DNA of 64,000 bases. It comes from Leptospira ilyithenensis (GTDB lineage Bacteria; Spirochaetota; Leptospiria; Leptospirales; Leptospiraceae). The position numbers and the translations under genes are program-made. This document shows, piece after piece, positions 45,821-55,081 of this stretch. The stretch is taken from the NCBI RefSeq assembly GCF_004771005.1, contig NZ_RQHV01000061.1, positions 496,001-560,000 on the forward strand. Reading direction: 5' to 3'. The first letter of the stretch is position 1. Each line of letters opens with the position of its first letter. The notes below the pieces were generated by a model. That model was not told the origin of the DNA. It saw only the letters and a program-made list of their open reading frames with translations, and searched no databases.

Positions 45821-46645
45821 ATGGAAAAAATACTGTCTCGTTTCTATTTTTCAATTTTAGTCCTTATTTCTATTTTTCCCCAGGGAAGAACGAACGCTGA
45901 TTCCCAAAGTTCAGTCTCTAAAAATACATCCGATTCCAAAATCGAACAAATTCTACCCTCTTCCCCGGATAAGGATTCTCCTTGGGGAACAGGGCCGGAA
46001 CGGTTCAAAGAAATGGAAATTCTGGATTTAGTAGATGAGGCCTCTTCCCAACGAAGGTGGAAGGAAGCGAACAAGGAGTATTCTTCCGGCATCGAAGGAT
46101 TTGAAATCGCAAGCAGGTCGGTTGCAAAAAAAAGAGAGGAAGCAAAATCCCTTATCTATTACGAAGATCGTTATGATTGGCAAAGAAAAGCACGTAACGA
46201 AACAAGAGAAAAAGAATTTCAAAAAATCCTAGCGGAAGCCCGCAATCAGGCAATCCTCCGGTTGATCAAAGCAATGGCATATCTTGATAAGATAGAAAAC
46301 CCAAAGGTAAAATCAAGTGAGCCTTATTTGGATTTAAAATCAGGCCTGTATAGGGAATACATCAAACACCAAGATGCATTTAAAAATTATATGCAATCTG
46401 CGGATTTTTTAGAAAGATACATCAGTCTTTCTGAAAAAAATGAAAAGGAAGCGGAACCACATCGTCTACTAGCACTTTCCTATGAAAAATTGGAATCAAA
46501 TGCAACCAAAGGGAAAAACCCCTCCATTGCAGAAGAATGGAGAGAGTCCAAAAAGAAACATCTATTGCGGTTTGCAGAATTACATTACGGGAGAGAATCC
46601 AAAGAATTTACTGCGATCGAAGAAAAGGTAGCTCGGGATATCTGA
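45821..46645 (+). CDS. Hypothetical exported coiled-coil protein
   Basis: A 274-residue protein. The signal-like N-terminus (FYFSILVLISIFPQGRTNADS) suggests export. The remainder is charged and helical with TPR-like stretches (for example LLALSYEKLESNATKGKN near 220) and no known catalytic motif. The stop codon abuts the stop of the convergent gene at 46646 (TGATCA). Function unknown. Confidence 0.65.
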   Translation: MEKILSRFYFSILVLISIFPQGRTNADSQSSVSKNTSDSKIEQILPSSPDKDSPWGTGPERFKEMEILDLVDEASSQRRWKEANKEYSSGIEGFEIASRSVAKKREEAKSLIYYEDRYDWQRKARNETREKEFQKILAEARNQAILRLIKAMAYLDKIENPKVKSSEPYLDLKSGLYREYIKHQDAFKNYMQSADFLERYISLSEKNEKEAEPHRLLALSYEKLESNATKGKNPSIAEEWRESKKKHLLRFAELHYGRESKEFTAIEEKVARDI

Positions 46646-47536
46646 TCACATCCCAAGCTTTGCTTTCAATGCCTTGTTTTCTTCTACCAGGTCCCTGATT
46701 TCCTGTTCCGTATATTGGAAAAGTCTGTCTTGCGCTTTTAAAATTTTGTCCAAGTTCATCTCTTCTATCCTGGAATAATTCAATACTTCTTCTGTGGCCT
46801 TTTGAAGCTCTAACGCTTGTTTGAGTTCTCTTTCTCTTAATACATCCAACTGTTCGCTTGCTTTCACCCTACCGTGAAGTTCGATCATCTCTTGGTTTTT
46901 AAGATCGGTTACTTTTTCCAAAGCAAGGTTGATTCCTGCTTGGGATTTTTTTACCTGCTCTTCATATTGAAGTATGGATTTCAATGCATCGTTTTCTCTT
47001 TTGGAATCTTCATATTCTCTGTGAGCAAGTGTAAAGACTCCTTCAAAAAAGCCTACGTTCTGCAAACAACTGTTACCTATCTCCAACGCTGCCGCCTTAT
47101 AAAATTCGGCTTGGATGGAACGGTCCAAAATCAATCGCAACTCTTGGGTACGAATCGGATTTTCTAAAACCAAAAATCTGGAATTTTGATCAAAATCCTT
47201 TTGGATTTGAGCGCCTCCGTCTTCCGAGTGAACCAAAATCACAGACAAAAAAGGATGCAATTCGAATTCTTTTTTGATTTTGGTTTGAATGGTTTTCCAT
47301 TCGGAAAGACTGACTTGTAAAAATAGAATATTAATATCATTAGCTGATAGTTCGATTTTTCCAATTTCACTGAGAGAAATATTATTCACTTGGATTTTGA
47401 TTTTCGGATGTTTCCATAACTCCAAAGGAAATGCACGGGTATGGGAAAGATTCCAAATAATAGAAGTTTTCAACGATATGACTCCAAAAAGATCTTCTAA
47501 TTGATTGAACACGCCAAGGAGGGAATTTTCCAGCAA
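46646..47536 (-). CDS. Pseudo-receiver / coiled-coil protein of unknown function
   Basis: A 296-residue protein. The N-terminal 130 residues look like a divergent receiver-type alpha/beta domain (INILFLQVSLSEW, then FLSVILVHSEDGGAQ and RFLVLENPIRTQELRLIL) but lack the phosphate-accepting Asp. From about residue 170 it is a long charged coiled coil ending EENKALKAKL. Starts with TTG 12 bases after AAAGGTAAAATT. Follows the LptF/G gene on the same strand. Confidence 0.6.
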   Translation of the reverse strand: MLENSLLGVFNQLEDLFGVISLKTSIIWNLSHTRAFPLELWKHPKIKIQVNNISLSEIGKIELSANDINILFLQVSLSEWKTIQTKIKKEFELHPFLSVILVHSEDGGAQIQKDFDQNSRFLVLENPIRTQELRLILDRSIQAEFYKAAALEIGNSCLQNVGFFEGVFTLAHREYEDSKRENDALKSILQYEEQVKKSQAGINLALEKVTDLKNQEMIELHGRVKASEQLDVLRERELKQALELQKATEEVLNYSRIEEMNLDKILKAQDRLFQYTEQEIRDLVEENKALKAKLGM

Positions 47537-47547
47537 AATTTTACCTT

Positions 47548-49173
47548 TTATCCCTGTTTCCTAAATCGATTTTTAAGGCCCTGCCAGCGATTTTTGGTCT
47601 GGTCCCAAACCTCGCCACATTTGTCCTTCGCTTTAAAATAGAAACCCAATTTGGCCCGGACCGACTCAGGTAGCTTTGCATCTGTTCTAGATACCATAAT
47701 ATAAACGGAAATTCCAGCAATTACCATATTTGCAGACCAAGGACCAACCCAATCGGGAACATTTGCTTTATAAGAAATTCCCGAACCAAATATAAAAAAC
47801 AAATAATAAATCAGTAAAAATACAACTGCAAGCGTAAAACTCATCCCTTTTCCGGATCTTTTGACTACAAGCCCCAAGGGAAAGGAAAGAAAGAAAAAAA
47901 TCTGACAAGACAGAGGGGTTGCAAACCGCTTATGAATCTCCACATTGAAAGAAGTAAGTGTTTTTTTAGATTCATTCAGAAGTTCTGTCAATTGAGAAAA
48001 AATAGAAAATTTTTGTGTAAGTTCGGACTGATCCATTGTTCCATTCGATTGGCCCAGAATAATTTCATATTTCAGTTGCTCTACAATTCCCCGGAGCCCA
48101 TCCACACCTTTGATGGACATTCCCATTTCCTTTAGCATCTCAAGACCAGGGATATTTTCCAGACCTTCACTTTCTATGGAATTGCGAATATGAATGAGCA
48201 TAGGAAGTGAGAAAGTATCCGGCTTTACATTGATCCCCAAAGTTTTGGTTTCTTGTTTGGGTGGAACATTATAGTCCATTTCTCCGTTCAAAAAATTGGT
48301 AATACTGATCCCGCCGTTTTCAGCATTCCATTCTACGACAAAACCTTTCTTCAAACGAATGGACTTTTCATATTCGCCTTTCGGATTTTTTTTCTCGACT
48401 AACATTCCTTCTTTGGCGTTGATGATTTGGGTGACTTTGGACCCCCCCATAGGAATGGCAAGATTATTGAACATGATATAATCTGTTCCTTCAGCGGAAA
48501 TCTGCCATTCCCGGATTTGAACCTTGCTTAGGTTGCCTTCGTTATCCACTCCGCCAGAATAGAGAGTCCTGCCCTTTTCCGCAAAAAGATCCTGAGTTTT
48601 ATCTCCGGAAAACTGACCCGGTTGAATAGCAAGTAACGGATTGTAGGTGGTAATCCAATTATCAAACTCTTTCATCTTTCTGGTATTTTCCGGACCAAGA
48701 TAAAAATTAAGATATCCTACAATCAAAGCCATTACAAAGCCGAATGCCAAAAAGTTTGAATAGATGAATGGAAAGGAAACACCGGAAGCACGCATTGCAG
48801 TAATTTCAGAATCACCTGACAAACGTCCTGCGGCCATAATTCCTGACATGAGACATGCCATCGGAATCGTCATCGGCAATGTATTTCCGAAAACATAGCC
48901 CATATAATCCAAGAGCCTGAAAAAATCGATTCCCTTACCTACAAATAAACCGATCATCTTTTGAATGGCAACCGCCATATAGATCATGGTAAAAAAAGAC
49001 AATGCTACCAAAAAAGGACTTAGAATTTCTTTTAGAATATAAATACGTAAGATAGGAGGTTTAAATCTTTTAAAAAAACCTCCTTTATCCGTATGGACTT
49101 GGAAACCGGGGGGCAGATCCTCTTTGGAAAAAACCCTTACGGTTCTTAGATCTACCTTCTTCGTATTATCCAC
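47548..49173 (-). CDS. LptF/LptG-family LPS-export permease
   Basis: About 541 residues. The YjgP/YjgQ domain has four or six membrane helices split between the N- and C-terminal thirds, with a large periplasmic beta region between. Typical text: [28 protein letters not shown] near the N-terminus and [22 protein letters not shown], then [21 protein letters not shown] near the end. LptF and LptG pair with LptB to extract LPS. The GTG at 49173 overlaps the miaB stop and has GGAAAGG 6-7 bases upstream; the in-frame ATG at 49257 lies inside miaB. Confidence 0.85.
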   Translation of the reverse strand: MDNTKKVDLRTVRVFSKEDLPPGFQVHTDKGGFFKRFKPPILRIYILKEILSPFLVALSFFTMIYMAVAIQKMIGLFVGKGIDFFRLLDYMGYVFGNTLPMTIPMACLMSGIMAAGRLSGDSEITAMRASGVSFPFIYSNFLAFGFVMALIVGYLNFYLGPENTRKMKEFDNWITTYNPLLAIQPGQFSGDKTQDLFAEKGRTLYSGGVDNEGNLSKVQIREWQISAEGTDYIMFNNLAIPMGGSKVTQIINAKEGMLVEKKNPKGEYEKSIRLKKGFVVEWNAENGGISITNFLNGEMDYNVPPKQETKTLGINVKPDTFSLPMLIHIRNSIESEGLENIPGLEMLKEMGMSIKGVDGLRGIVEQLKYEIILGQSNGTMDQSELTQKFSIFSQLTELLNESKKTLTSFNVEIHKRFATPLSCQIFFFLSFPLGLVVKRSGKGMSFTLAVVFLLIYYLFFIFGSGISYKANVPDWVGPWSANMVIAGISVYIMVSRTDAKLPESVRAKLGFYFKAKDKCGEVWDQTKNRWQGLKNRFRKQG

Positions 49174-50545
49174 GAACCGCCTTTCCCCGAAGGGTTGCAC
49201 TGGATGCGGATTCGATTTGTACTGGAATGGTTTTTCCAATCCAATCTTTGGGATCATTACTTTCCCCCGAAGGGATAGGGAATACGATCATCCTTCCGCA
49301 ATGGGATCTGCCACATAACTCAAGTTTGCTTTTTTTGGAGGTGTTTTCAACGAGTACGTCAAATGTAGTTCCTATTTTCGCGTTATTTCTTTCGTGGGAT
49401 ACTTTGGTTTGCAAATCCACGAGTTCTATGAGTCTTTGTGATTTTTCCTCTTCCGAAACGTCATCAATAAACTTTCGCTTGGCGATCGTCCCTTCCCTTT
49501 CGGAATATTTGAACATATAGGACATATCGTATCCAACTTCTTTCACGACTTTCAGCGTCTCTTCGAATTCTTCTCTGGTTTCACCGGGAAATCCGACGAT
49601 AATGTCCGAAGTGATCCCGACATCGGGAATTTTTTTTCGGATCATATCGACCACGTCCAAATATTCCTTTTGAGTATAACTTCGTTTCATGTCCCTGAGC
49701 ACTTTATCATTACCTGCTTGCAAAGGCATATGAATTTGAGAGGAAAATCTTTCCTCTCCCGCCATAAGATCGATTAGGTGAACTGGAAAATCTTTGGGAT
49801 GAGGGGAAGTAAAACGAAGTCTTTCGATTTTTGTTTGTTTTAAAATTTCTTCTACCAGAACGGCAAAATCGGATTGTTCGTGAGCATAACTATTTACATT
49901 TTGTCCGAGGAGAGTCACCTGTCGGACTCCGACGTCAATCAGTCCTTGGATTTCTCTGATAATGGACACGGGCTCTCTGCTTCTTTCTCTGCCACGGGTA
50001 TAAGGAACCACACAGAAGGTACAAAAATTATTGCAACCTCGCATAATTGTAACAAAGGCTTGGATTCCGTTGATTACCTTCGGTTCCAATTCATCATAAG
50101 TTTCCAATTTGGACAGACGGGTGAGTTGTACATCTCTTTCCCCTCCTCGGATTTTTTTAATCAGATCGGGAAGGTTGCGATAATTGTCAGGACCTACAAT
50201 CAAATCCAGAGGAAGTTCCTGATGGAACAGATCTTCTCCCAGATTTTGTGCCATACAACCCAAAACACCGATCACCAGATTCGGATTTTTTTTCTTTAAA
50301 TAGCCAAGGGACTGGAGTCTGCCGTAAATTTTTGCATGAGCGTTTTCACGCACGGCACAAGTGTTTAAAAAAATAATATCAGAGTCTTCAATGGTGGTTG
50401 CGGATTCGTAATTTTCTTTTTTGAAAAGCTCCCGGACGATACCGGAATCGTATTCGTTCATTTGACACCCGTAGGTTTCCACGAAAACCTTACCCAATTC
50501 TACTGGGTGAGAAATAGATTCCGATTCTTGAAGGGACAGACTCAT
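49166..50545 (-). CDS. miaB: tRNA-2-methylthio-N6-dimethylallyladenosine synthase
   Basis: A 459-residue MTTase. The N-terminal UPF0004 domain holds a [4Fe-4S] cluster ([14 protein letters not shown], then [15 protein letters not shown]). The radical SAM domain has [23 protein letters not shown], and a C-terminal TRAM domain follows. It adds methylthio to i6A37 in tRNAs reading U-starting codons. Its stop overlaps the LptF/G start by 8 bp, so the two are coupled. Confidence 0.96.
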   Translation of the reverse strand: MSLSLQESESISHPVELGKVFVETYGCQMNEYDSGIVRELFKKENYESATTIEDSDIIFLNTCAVRENAHAKIYGRLQSLGYLKKKNPNLVIGVLGCMAQNLGEDLFHQELPLDLIVGPDNYRNLPDLIKKIRGGERDVQLTRLSKLETYDELEPKVINGIQAFVTIMRGCNNFCTFCVVPYTRGRERSREPVSIIREIQGLIDVGVRQVTLLGQNVNSYAHEQSDFAVLVEEILKQTKIERLRFTSPHPKDFPVHLIDLMAGEERFSSQIHMPLQAGNDKVLRDMKRSYTQKEYLDVVDMIRKKIPDVGITSDIIVGFPGETREEFEETLKVVKEVGYDMSYMFKYSEREGTIAKRKFIDDVSEEEKSQRLIELVDLQTKVSHERNNAKIGTTFDVLVENTSKKSKLELCGRSHCGRMIVFPIPSGESNDPKDWIGKTIPVQIESASSATLRGKAVRG

Positions 50546-50636
50546 ATAATTCTATGATTTTTCAAAAAATCGTCTTGTAAAGCAAAGAACATCCCTAATC
50601 TCATAGGAATCTCGGGGATCACTCCTTGGAATCATT

Positions 50637-51245
50637 ATGCCGAAAGTCCGAATGGAAACATATTATGAAACCCTTTGCGTTTCTAGGACGGCAAAACAGG
50701 AAGAAATTATCTCTCAATACGAGGATTTAAAGGGATTCTGGGTATCTTTGCTTCCCAAAGTTCCTTTTGAGGCGGAAACAAAGCTGATAGAATTGACTCG
50801 TGCCTTTCAAGTTCTAAACAATCCCGATAATAGAAAACATTATGATGAATCTCTGGATTTTGATTTTGTGCTTTTGGACGGAAAAACGAAAGATCCTGAA
50901 ATGGAAGAAGCCTATTCGGTTTATAGGGCCACTCACGGGAAAACCTATATTGAAATACTAACGGAATTTAGTCGGTTTAAAGAAGAATTGGGCGATACTC
51001 TTTGGATGTTAAAAACGAGCACACTCTATCTTTTGGGAATATTATTCGTGTACACGATCCTGACTTTATCCCTTTCTTTTTTAGAAACATGGACGAGAAA
51101 CTACGAAACATTTTATCAAAATACCAACAGATATCTGGTACCTGCATTTCTGGTTTTAGGATCCGCCGGATTTTTACTCTTTAGAAATTTTTTTCTGATC
51201 CCAAAAGCTAAACAAAGAAAAGAACTGAGAAAAAAACTTAATTAG
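50637..51245 (+). CDS. J-domain-like membrane protein without the HPD motif
   Basis: A 202-residue protein. Residues about 8-70 resemble a J domain: YYETLCVSRTAKQEEIISQYEDLK, then AFQVLNNPDNRKHYDES. The HPD tripeptide that activates DnaK should follow, but the corresponding loop reads LLPKVP. Two transmembrane helices follow (about 125-148 and 163-185). The start is ATG 50637, with ATG 50652 as an alternative. It is head-to-head with miaB and tail-to-tail with the DUF1574 gene (8 bp overlap). Confidence 0.75.
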   Translation: MPKVRMETYYETLCVSRTAKQEEIISQYEDLKGFWVSLLPKVPFEAETKLIELTRAFQVLNNPDNRKHYDESLDFDFVLLDGKTKDPEMEEAYSVYRATHGKTYIEILTEFSRFKEELGDTLWMLKTSTLYLLGILFVYTILTLSLSFLETWTRNYETFYQNTNRYLVPAFLVLGSAGFLLFRNFFLIPKAKQRKELRKKLN

Positions 51246-52380
51246 ATCCGGTCAAATCCTTAGGGAACAGAATCGGTAAAAGATTTGAAAAACACGCTCC
51301 GCTCAAATGGAGAGAATCCACAAAATCCTTACAAGTCCAGCGATTATCACTCACCGGATCAATGATAAAATAAGGACTGTTAGGTTTTGAATCCAATGTC
51401 CGGATGATTGAAAATGTTTCTCTATGAAAATCTTTCCAGATTCCCGATTCTTCCATCCGACGTCGAAGCGGCTCGGCTACTACAGGATAGTAAAACACGA
51501 TAGGAATGTTTTTACCTTCCATAATTTGAACGATCTTTTTAAAGAAGTAGATCTGAGTGGACGCCAACTGGTAGTTTTTCAAATATTGATTGTATATGTT
51601 TTCTGCGTCTTTTTCCAAAAAGAAATCCGCATTTGCAAATTTGATTTCGTTTGGCAGTGCTCCGAATTTAATTCTATTGGCCAACTTGATCTTGTCCAGG
51701 TAGCCTCTTTTATGTTCTTTGCCTGTGATTCCAAGGCCAGCCACAGGAATAAAGCCAACTTCAATTTCCTTGTTATTTGCTTTGATTGCCGAGGGATCGA
51801 GAGGATATTTATAGAGAGCGAAAAGTTTCTTTAAAAAGTATGTTTCCACTTCATCCACGGAAAAACCGTCTGCATCCGTCTTCCAAGGATCTGCGGATTT
51901 CGATCTGTAAAAATCCAGATGTTCCATTACGAATCCCATATCATAAGAACCATTTAACGAATAGTCGATGGAAGACCTTGTAAACAAAATAGGATCAATC
52001 TCCACCATTACATAGGAAATGGGAAGTTTTTCCTCCAACATCCTCTGCAACCAATAGTATTGAAAAGAAGGAGGACCAAGCGGCGCAGCAAAATTAAAAC
52101 TATTCGTATTCGGAACAAATTTTTTAATTTGGTCCGAATCAAATTCTCCGGAACGAGAACTGCCAAATATCAGTCCTATTTTTTTTGTAGGATCCTTTTT
52201 GTTTTCTTCCAACAAAACCTGATAAAGATCTTCTTTCAGTTCGTAAAAACTTCTTTCAATCTTCTTCCAGCTATGTGTGTTTTCCACAACGACTGGAAAA
52301 AAAAAGAATTTGTCGATTCCGAAGAGAATCAGACAAACTAACAAAGGATAAAATAAAAAAGGTTGTTTTTTCCAGCTCAT
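51238..52380 (-). CDS. DUF1574-type SGNH-like acyltransferase partner
   Basis: A 380-residue protein with one N-terminal membrane helix (about 8-30). It carries an SGNH-like catalytic triad: Ser75 in FGSSRSGEF and Asp355-x2-His358 in DSLHLSG. Leptospiral DUF1574 proteins typically sit beside MBOAT acyltransferases, as AlgX/DltD-like proteins do, and probably help O-acetylate a surface polysaccharide. It starts 8 bp after the MBOAT gene. The ATG at 52380 gives the signal-anchor MSWKKQPFLFYPLL. Confidence 0.8.
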   Translation of the reverse strand: MSWKKQPFLFYPLLVCLILFGIDKFFFFPVVVENTHSWKKIERSFYELKEDLYQVLLEENKKDPTKKIGLIFGSSRSGEFDSDQIKKFVPNTNSFNFAAPLGPPSFQYYWLQRMLEEKLPISYVMVEIDPILFTRSSIDYSLNGSYDMGFVMEHLDFYRSKSADPWKTDADGFSVDEVETYFLKKLFALYKYPLDPSAIKANNKEIEVGFIPVAGLGITGKEHKRGYLDKIKLANRIKFGALPNEIKFANADFFLEKDAENIYNQYLKNYQLASTQIYFFKKIVQIMEGKNIPIVFYYPVVAEPLRRRMEESGIWKDFHRETFSIIRTLDSKPNSPYFIIDPVSDNRWTCKDFVDSLHLSGACFSNLLPILFPKDLTGSN

Positions 52381-52387
52381 ATATGTT

Positions 52388-53821
52388 TCAGAATTGAAAA
52401 TAAATAAATTCCGTTCCTCCGGGAGCGAGATATCCGAGCAAAACCAAAGAAAAGAAACCGAATGCAACGAGAAAACCGAGACTCTTTATCGTAGACCAAT
52501 TGGTACGAGGGAAACTTTCTTTGGTTTGCAAATAGTTAAAAAGAAATGTAACAACTAACGAATATATTACGAATTCCGTTTTGACGATCCTTTCTCCCGA
52601 ATGACCCAAGAAAGCATTGCTCAAAAGTTGCAGTGACCTAGGCATATCCGGTCCGTTGAAGAATGCAATTGTTATGGCAAAAAATGAAAACGCGTAAAAT
52701 ATACCCAATACCTTTCTATAGGTTGGCAAAGGCTTTTTGGTGTCGATACCTTTGGACTTCCGATAAGTTTCCCATTTTCTTTCTATACTGAGAGATATAC
52801 CGTGCAAAAAACCCCACATAAAAAAGGTAATGTTCGCTCCGTGCCAAATCCCTGCGGCAGTAAAAGTTACAAGCAGATTGAAATACTGTCTGAGTTCCGA
52901 AACCCTAGACCCACCTAACGGTACATAGATGTAATCTTTGATCCAGGAAGAAAGAGTCATATGCCATTTCGCCCAAAGTTCCCGATTGGAAACGGATAGA
53001 AAAGGCGCCTTGAAATTTTCAGGCAAATCGATTCCTAGTAGCTTGCCGAGCCCACGTGCAATATCGGTGTATCCCGAAAAGTCGCAGAATACCCTCGCCG
53101 CATAACCGAACATAGCCATCCAATTTGTAAATCCGTCATAACCGTTCGGATTGGAAAATATTGGTTCGATGATAGGAGATAGATTGTCTGCGATGACAAC
53201 TTTTTTAAGAAGTCCTAGAAATACCAGATATACCCCTTCGAAAAGCTGGTGTTTGTTCGCAGTCCATTTTTCCAACTGATAGAAAAATTCACCGTGCCGA
53301 ACGATGGGACCTGCAACTAGCTGGGGAAAAAAGAAAATAAATAATCCGAACCGTAGGAAATTAGGATTTTCTTTCGCATCACCGCGTTTCACATCCACAG
53401 CATAAGCAATCATCTGAAAGCTGTAAAAACTGATCGCCAAAGGCAATGTGATCGAATCGAATCCGAACTGGCTATGCAAAAAATCCCGAATGAGCTCCGG
53501 TTGAAAAAACTGGGAACCGGTAAGATACAAAATACTGTCCCAGAAAAAGTAAAAGTATTTAAAGAAGAAAAGGTTACTTAAATTTACAAATAGGAGGAGA
53601 TAAAAGAATTTTGAGTTCGGATCTTTCTGCACCCTTTGGTTGCATAGATGATTGAATAATACCAATGCTAAAAAATGAAATGCGAAAGGAATAGACCAGG
53701 CTGCATAAAACAGTATGGATACTAAAAATAAAAATACTAATCGGAAACTTCCTTTTACGGACCAATTTAAGATATACACAATTAGAAAAAAGGCAAGAAA
53801 ACTGAGCGATGTGAATTTCAT
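52388..53821 (-). CDS. MBOAT-family O-acyltransferase (AlgI-like)
   Basis: A 477-residue polytopic membrane protein. The MBOAT catalytic region is recognisable: NRELWAKWHMTLSSWIKDYIYVPLGG and GIWHGANITFFMWG with the invariant His (about residue 325). It moves acyl groups across the membrane for O-acetylation of cell-surface polymers. No alginate or teichoic acid genes surround it, so the acceptor is unknown. Paired with the SGNH-like gene, 8 bp between. Confidence 0.9.
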   Translation of the reverse strand: MKFTSLSFLAFFLIVYILNWSVKGSFRLVFLFLVSILFYAAWSIPFAFHFLALVLFNHLCNQRVQKDPNSKFFYLLLFVNLSNLFFFKYFYFFWDSILYLTGSQFFQPELIRDFLHSQFGFDSITLPLAISFYSFQMIAYAVDVKRGDAKENPNFLRFGLFIFFFPQLVAGPIVRHGEFFYQLEKWTANKHQLFEGVYLVFLGLLKKVVIADNLSPIIEPIFSNPNGYDGFTNWMAMFGYAARVFCDFSGYTDIARGLGKLLGIDLPENFKAPFLSVSNRELWAKWHMTLSSWIKDYIYVPLGGSRVSELRQYFNLLVTFTAAGIWHGANITFFMWGFLHGISLSIERKWETYRKSKGIDTKKPLPTYRKVLGIFYAFSFFAITIAFFNGPDMPRSLQLLSNAFLGHSGERIVKTEFVIYSLVVTFLFNYLQTKESFPRTNWSTIKSLGFLVAFGFFSLVLLGYLAPGGTEFIYFQF

Positions 53822-53855
53822 TTTAGATTGTTTCCATTTTTAAAATCTTTTCCGA

Positions 53856-55025
53856 TTAATCAACTTGAATCACAAGACCTTTCAGATATTCCCCTTCCGG
53901 ATGATAGATGGAAAATCCGTGATCAGGACTTTGGGTCATTTTATATAAAACTTTTACATTTCGTTTTGCATCTTTTGCCGCACCAAAAACGATCTTCTGA
54001 AATAAATCGGGAGAGATATGCTGGGAGCAGGAGAAAGTAAAGATAAGCCCGCCTTTTTTGATTTTGGAAATCGCTTTCAAGTTGATTTCCTTGTATCCCC
54101 TTGTTGCTTTGGGAACGGTTGCCGCTGATTTGGTGAATGCAGGAGGATCGAGTATGATCAAATCATAAAAATCCGAATCCATCGTCTTCAGATATTCGAA
54201 ACTATCCGCTATGATACTCTCATGTTTTTTTAAAATCTCCGAATCAAAATTCAAAGCCAGATTTTTTTCACACAATTCAATTGCTGATTTGGAAATATCC
54301 AGGGTATGAACGAGGCTCGCAGCATTTGATAATGCATAAACGCTAAATGCACCCGAGTAACCGAATGTATTCAGAACTGTTTTTCCTTTTGAATATTCAC
54401 CTAACAGAAACCTGTTTTCCTTTTGGTCCAGAAAGAATCCTGTCTTTTGACCGGATTCCAAGTCAGCAGTAAATTTAAATCCGTTTTCCAGAAATTCCGA
54501 AGTCTTTGCATTTCCTTTTAAATATTCGGAAATCATCTCATCGGAATGATCAGATTTTTCCTTTTTTTCCAGAATGGTTTCAAAACCTTTTTCTTTCAGA
54601 AAAGAAAACAAAGTCTGTTTATGAAGTCTGGCTCCGGGTGTGCGGAATAAAATCACCGCGGTCGCCGCATAACAGTCTACAATAAAACCCGGACATCCGT
54701 CTCCTTCCGAATTTAAAAAACGAAATGCATTTGTTTTGTTGGAATCAATTAGGTCTTTCTTATTTCGAAAAATAATCTCGAACCGGTCTTTCCAAAACTC
54801 TGGGGAGGCATCGCTCAACGTTTCCGTAAAAGAAAAAAGTCGAATCCTGATTTGGCTTTTCAGATCGTAGTGACCCCAACCGAGAAAACTCCCGGAAAAC
54901 GACTCCACCCGTACAGTCTGACCGGGTTTCGTGTCCTTGGAAACGGATTCAATCGCCCCGGAAAATACCCAGGGATGGAAATTGAGAGCGGCTTTTTCTT
55001 TATCTTTTTTAAGTCGAATCGACAT
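53856..55025 (-). CDS. rlmI: 23S rRNA m5C1962 methyltransferase-like (RlmI/YccW)
   Basis: A 389-residue class I SAM methyltransferase. A PUA domain (residues about 1-70, NFHPWVFSGAIESV) precedes the methyltransferase core with GYSGAFSVYAL and LDISKSAIELCEKN. The catalytic segment is ILDPPAFTKS, and TFSCSQHISPDLF completes motif VI, with Cys as in RlmI. Divergent from the DISM-SpoIIE gene at 55082. Confidence 0.88.
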   Translation of the reverse strand: MSIRLKKDKEKAALNFHPWVFSGAIESVSKDTKPGQTVRVESFSGSFLGWGHYDLKSQIRIRLFSFTETLSDASPEFWKDRFEIIFRNKKDLIDSNKTNAFRFLNSEGDGCPGFIVDCYAATAVILFRTPGARLHKQTLFSFLKEKGFETILEKKEKSDHSDEMISEYLKGNAKTSEFLENGFKFTADLESGQKTGFFLDQKENRFLLGEYSKGKTVLNTFGYSGAFSVYALSNAASLVHTLDISKSAIELCEKNLALNFDSEILKKHESIIADSFEYLKTMDSDFYDLIILDPPAFTKSAATVPKATRGYKEINLKAISKIKKGGLIFTFSCSQHISPDLFQKIVFGAAKDAKRNVKVLYKMTQSPDHGFSIYHPEGEYLKGLVIQVD

Positions 55026-55081
55026 AAATTTCTTTAAAATGTCATTTAAATATTACAAAAATATGAATACTGAAACTAGGA

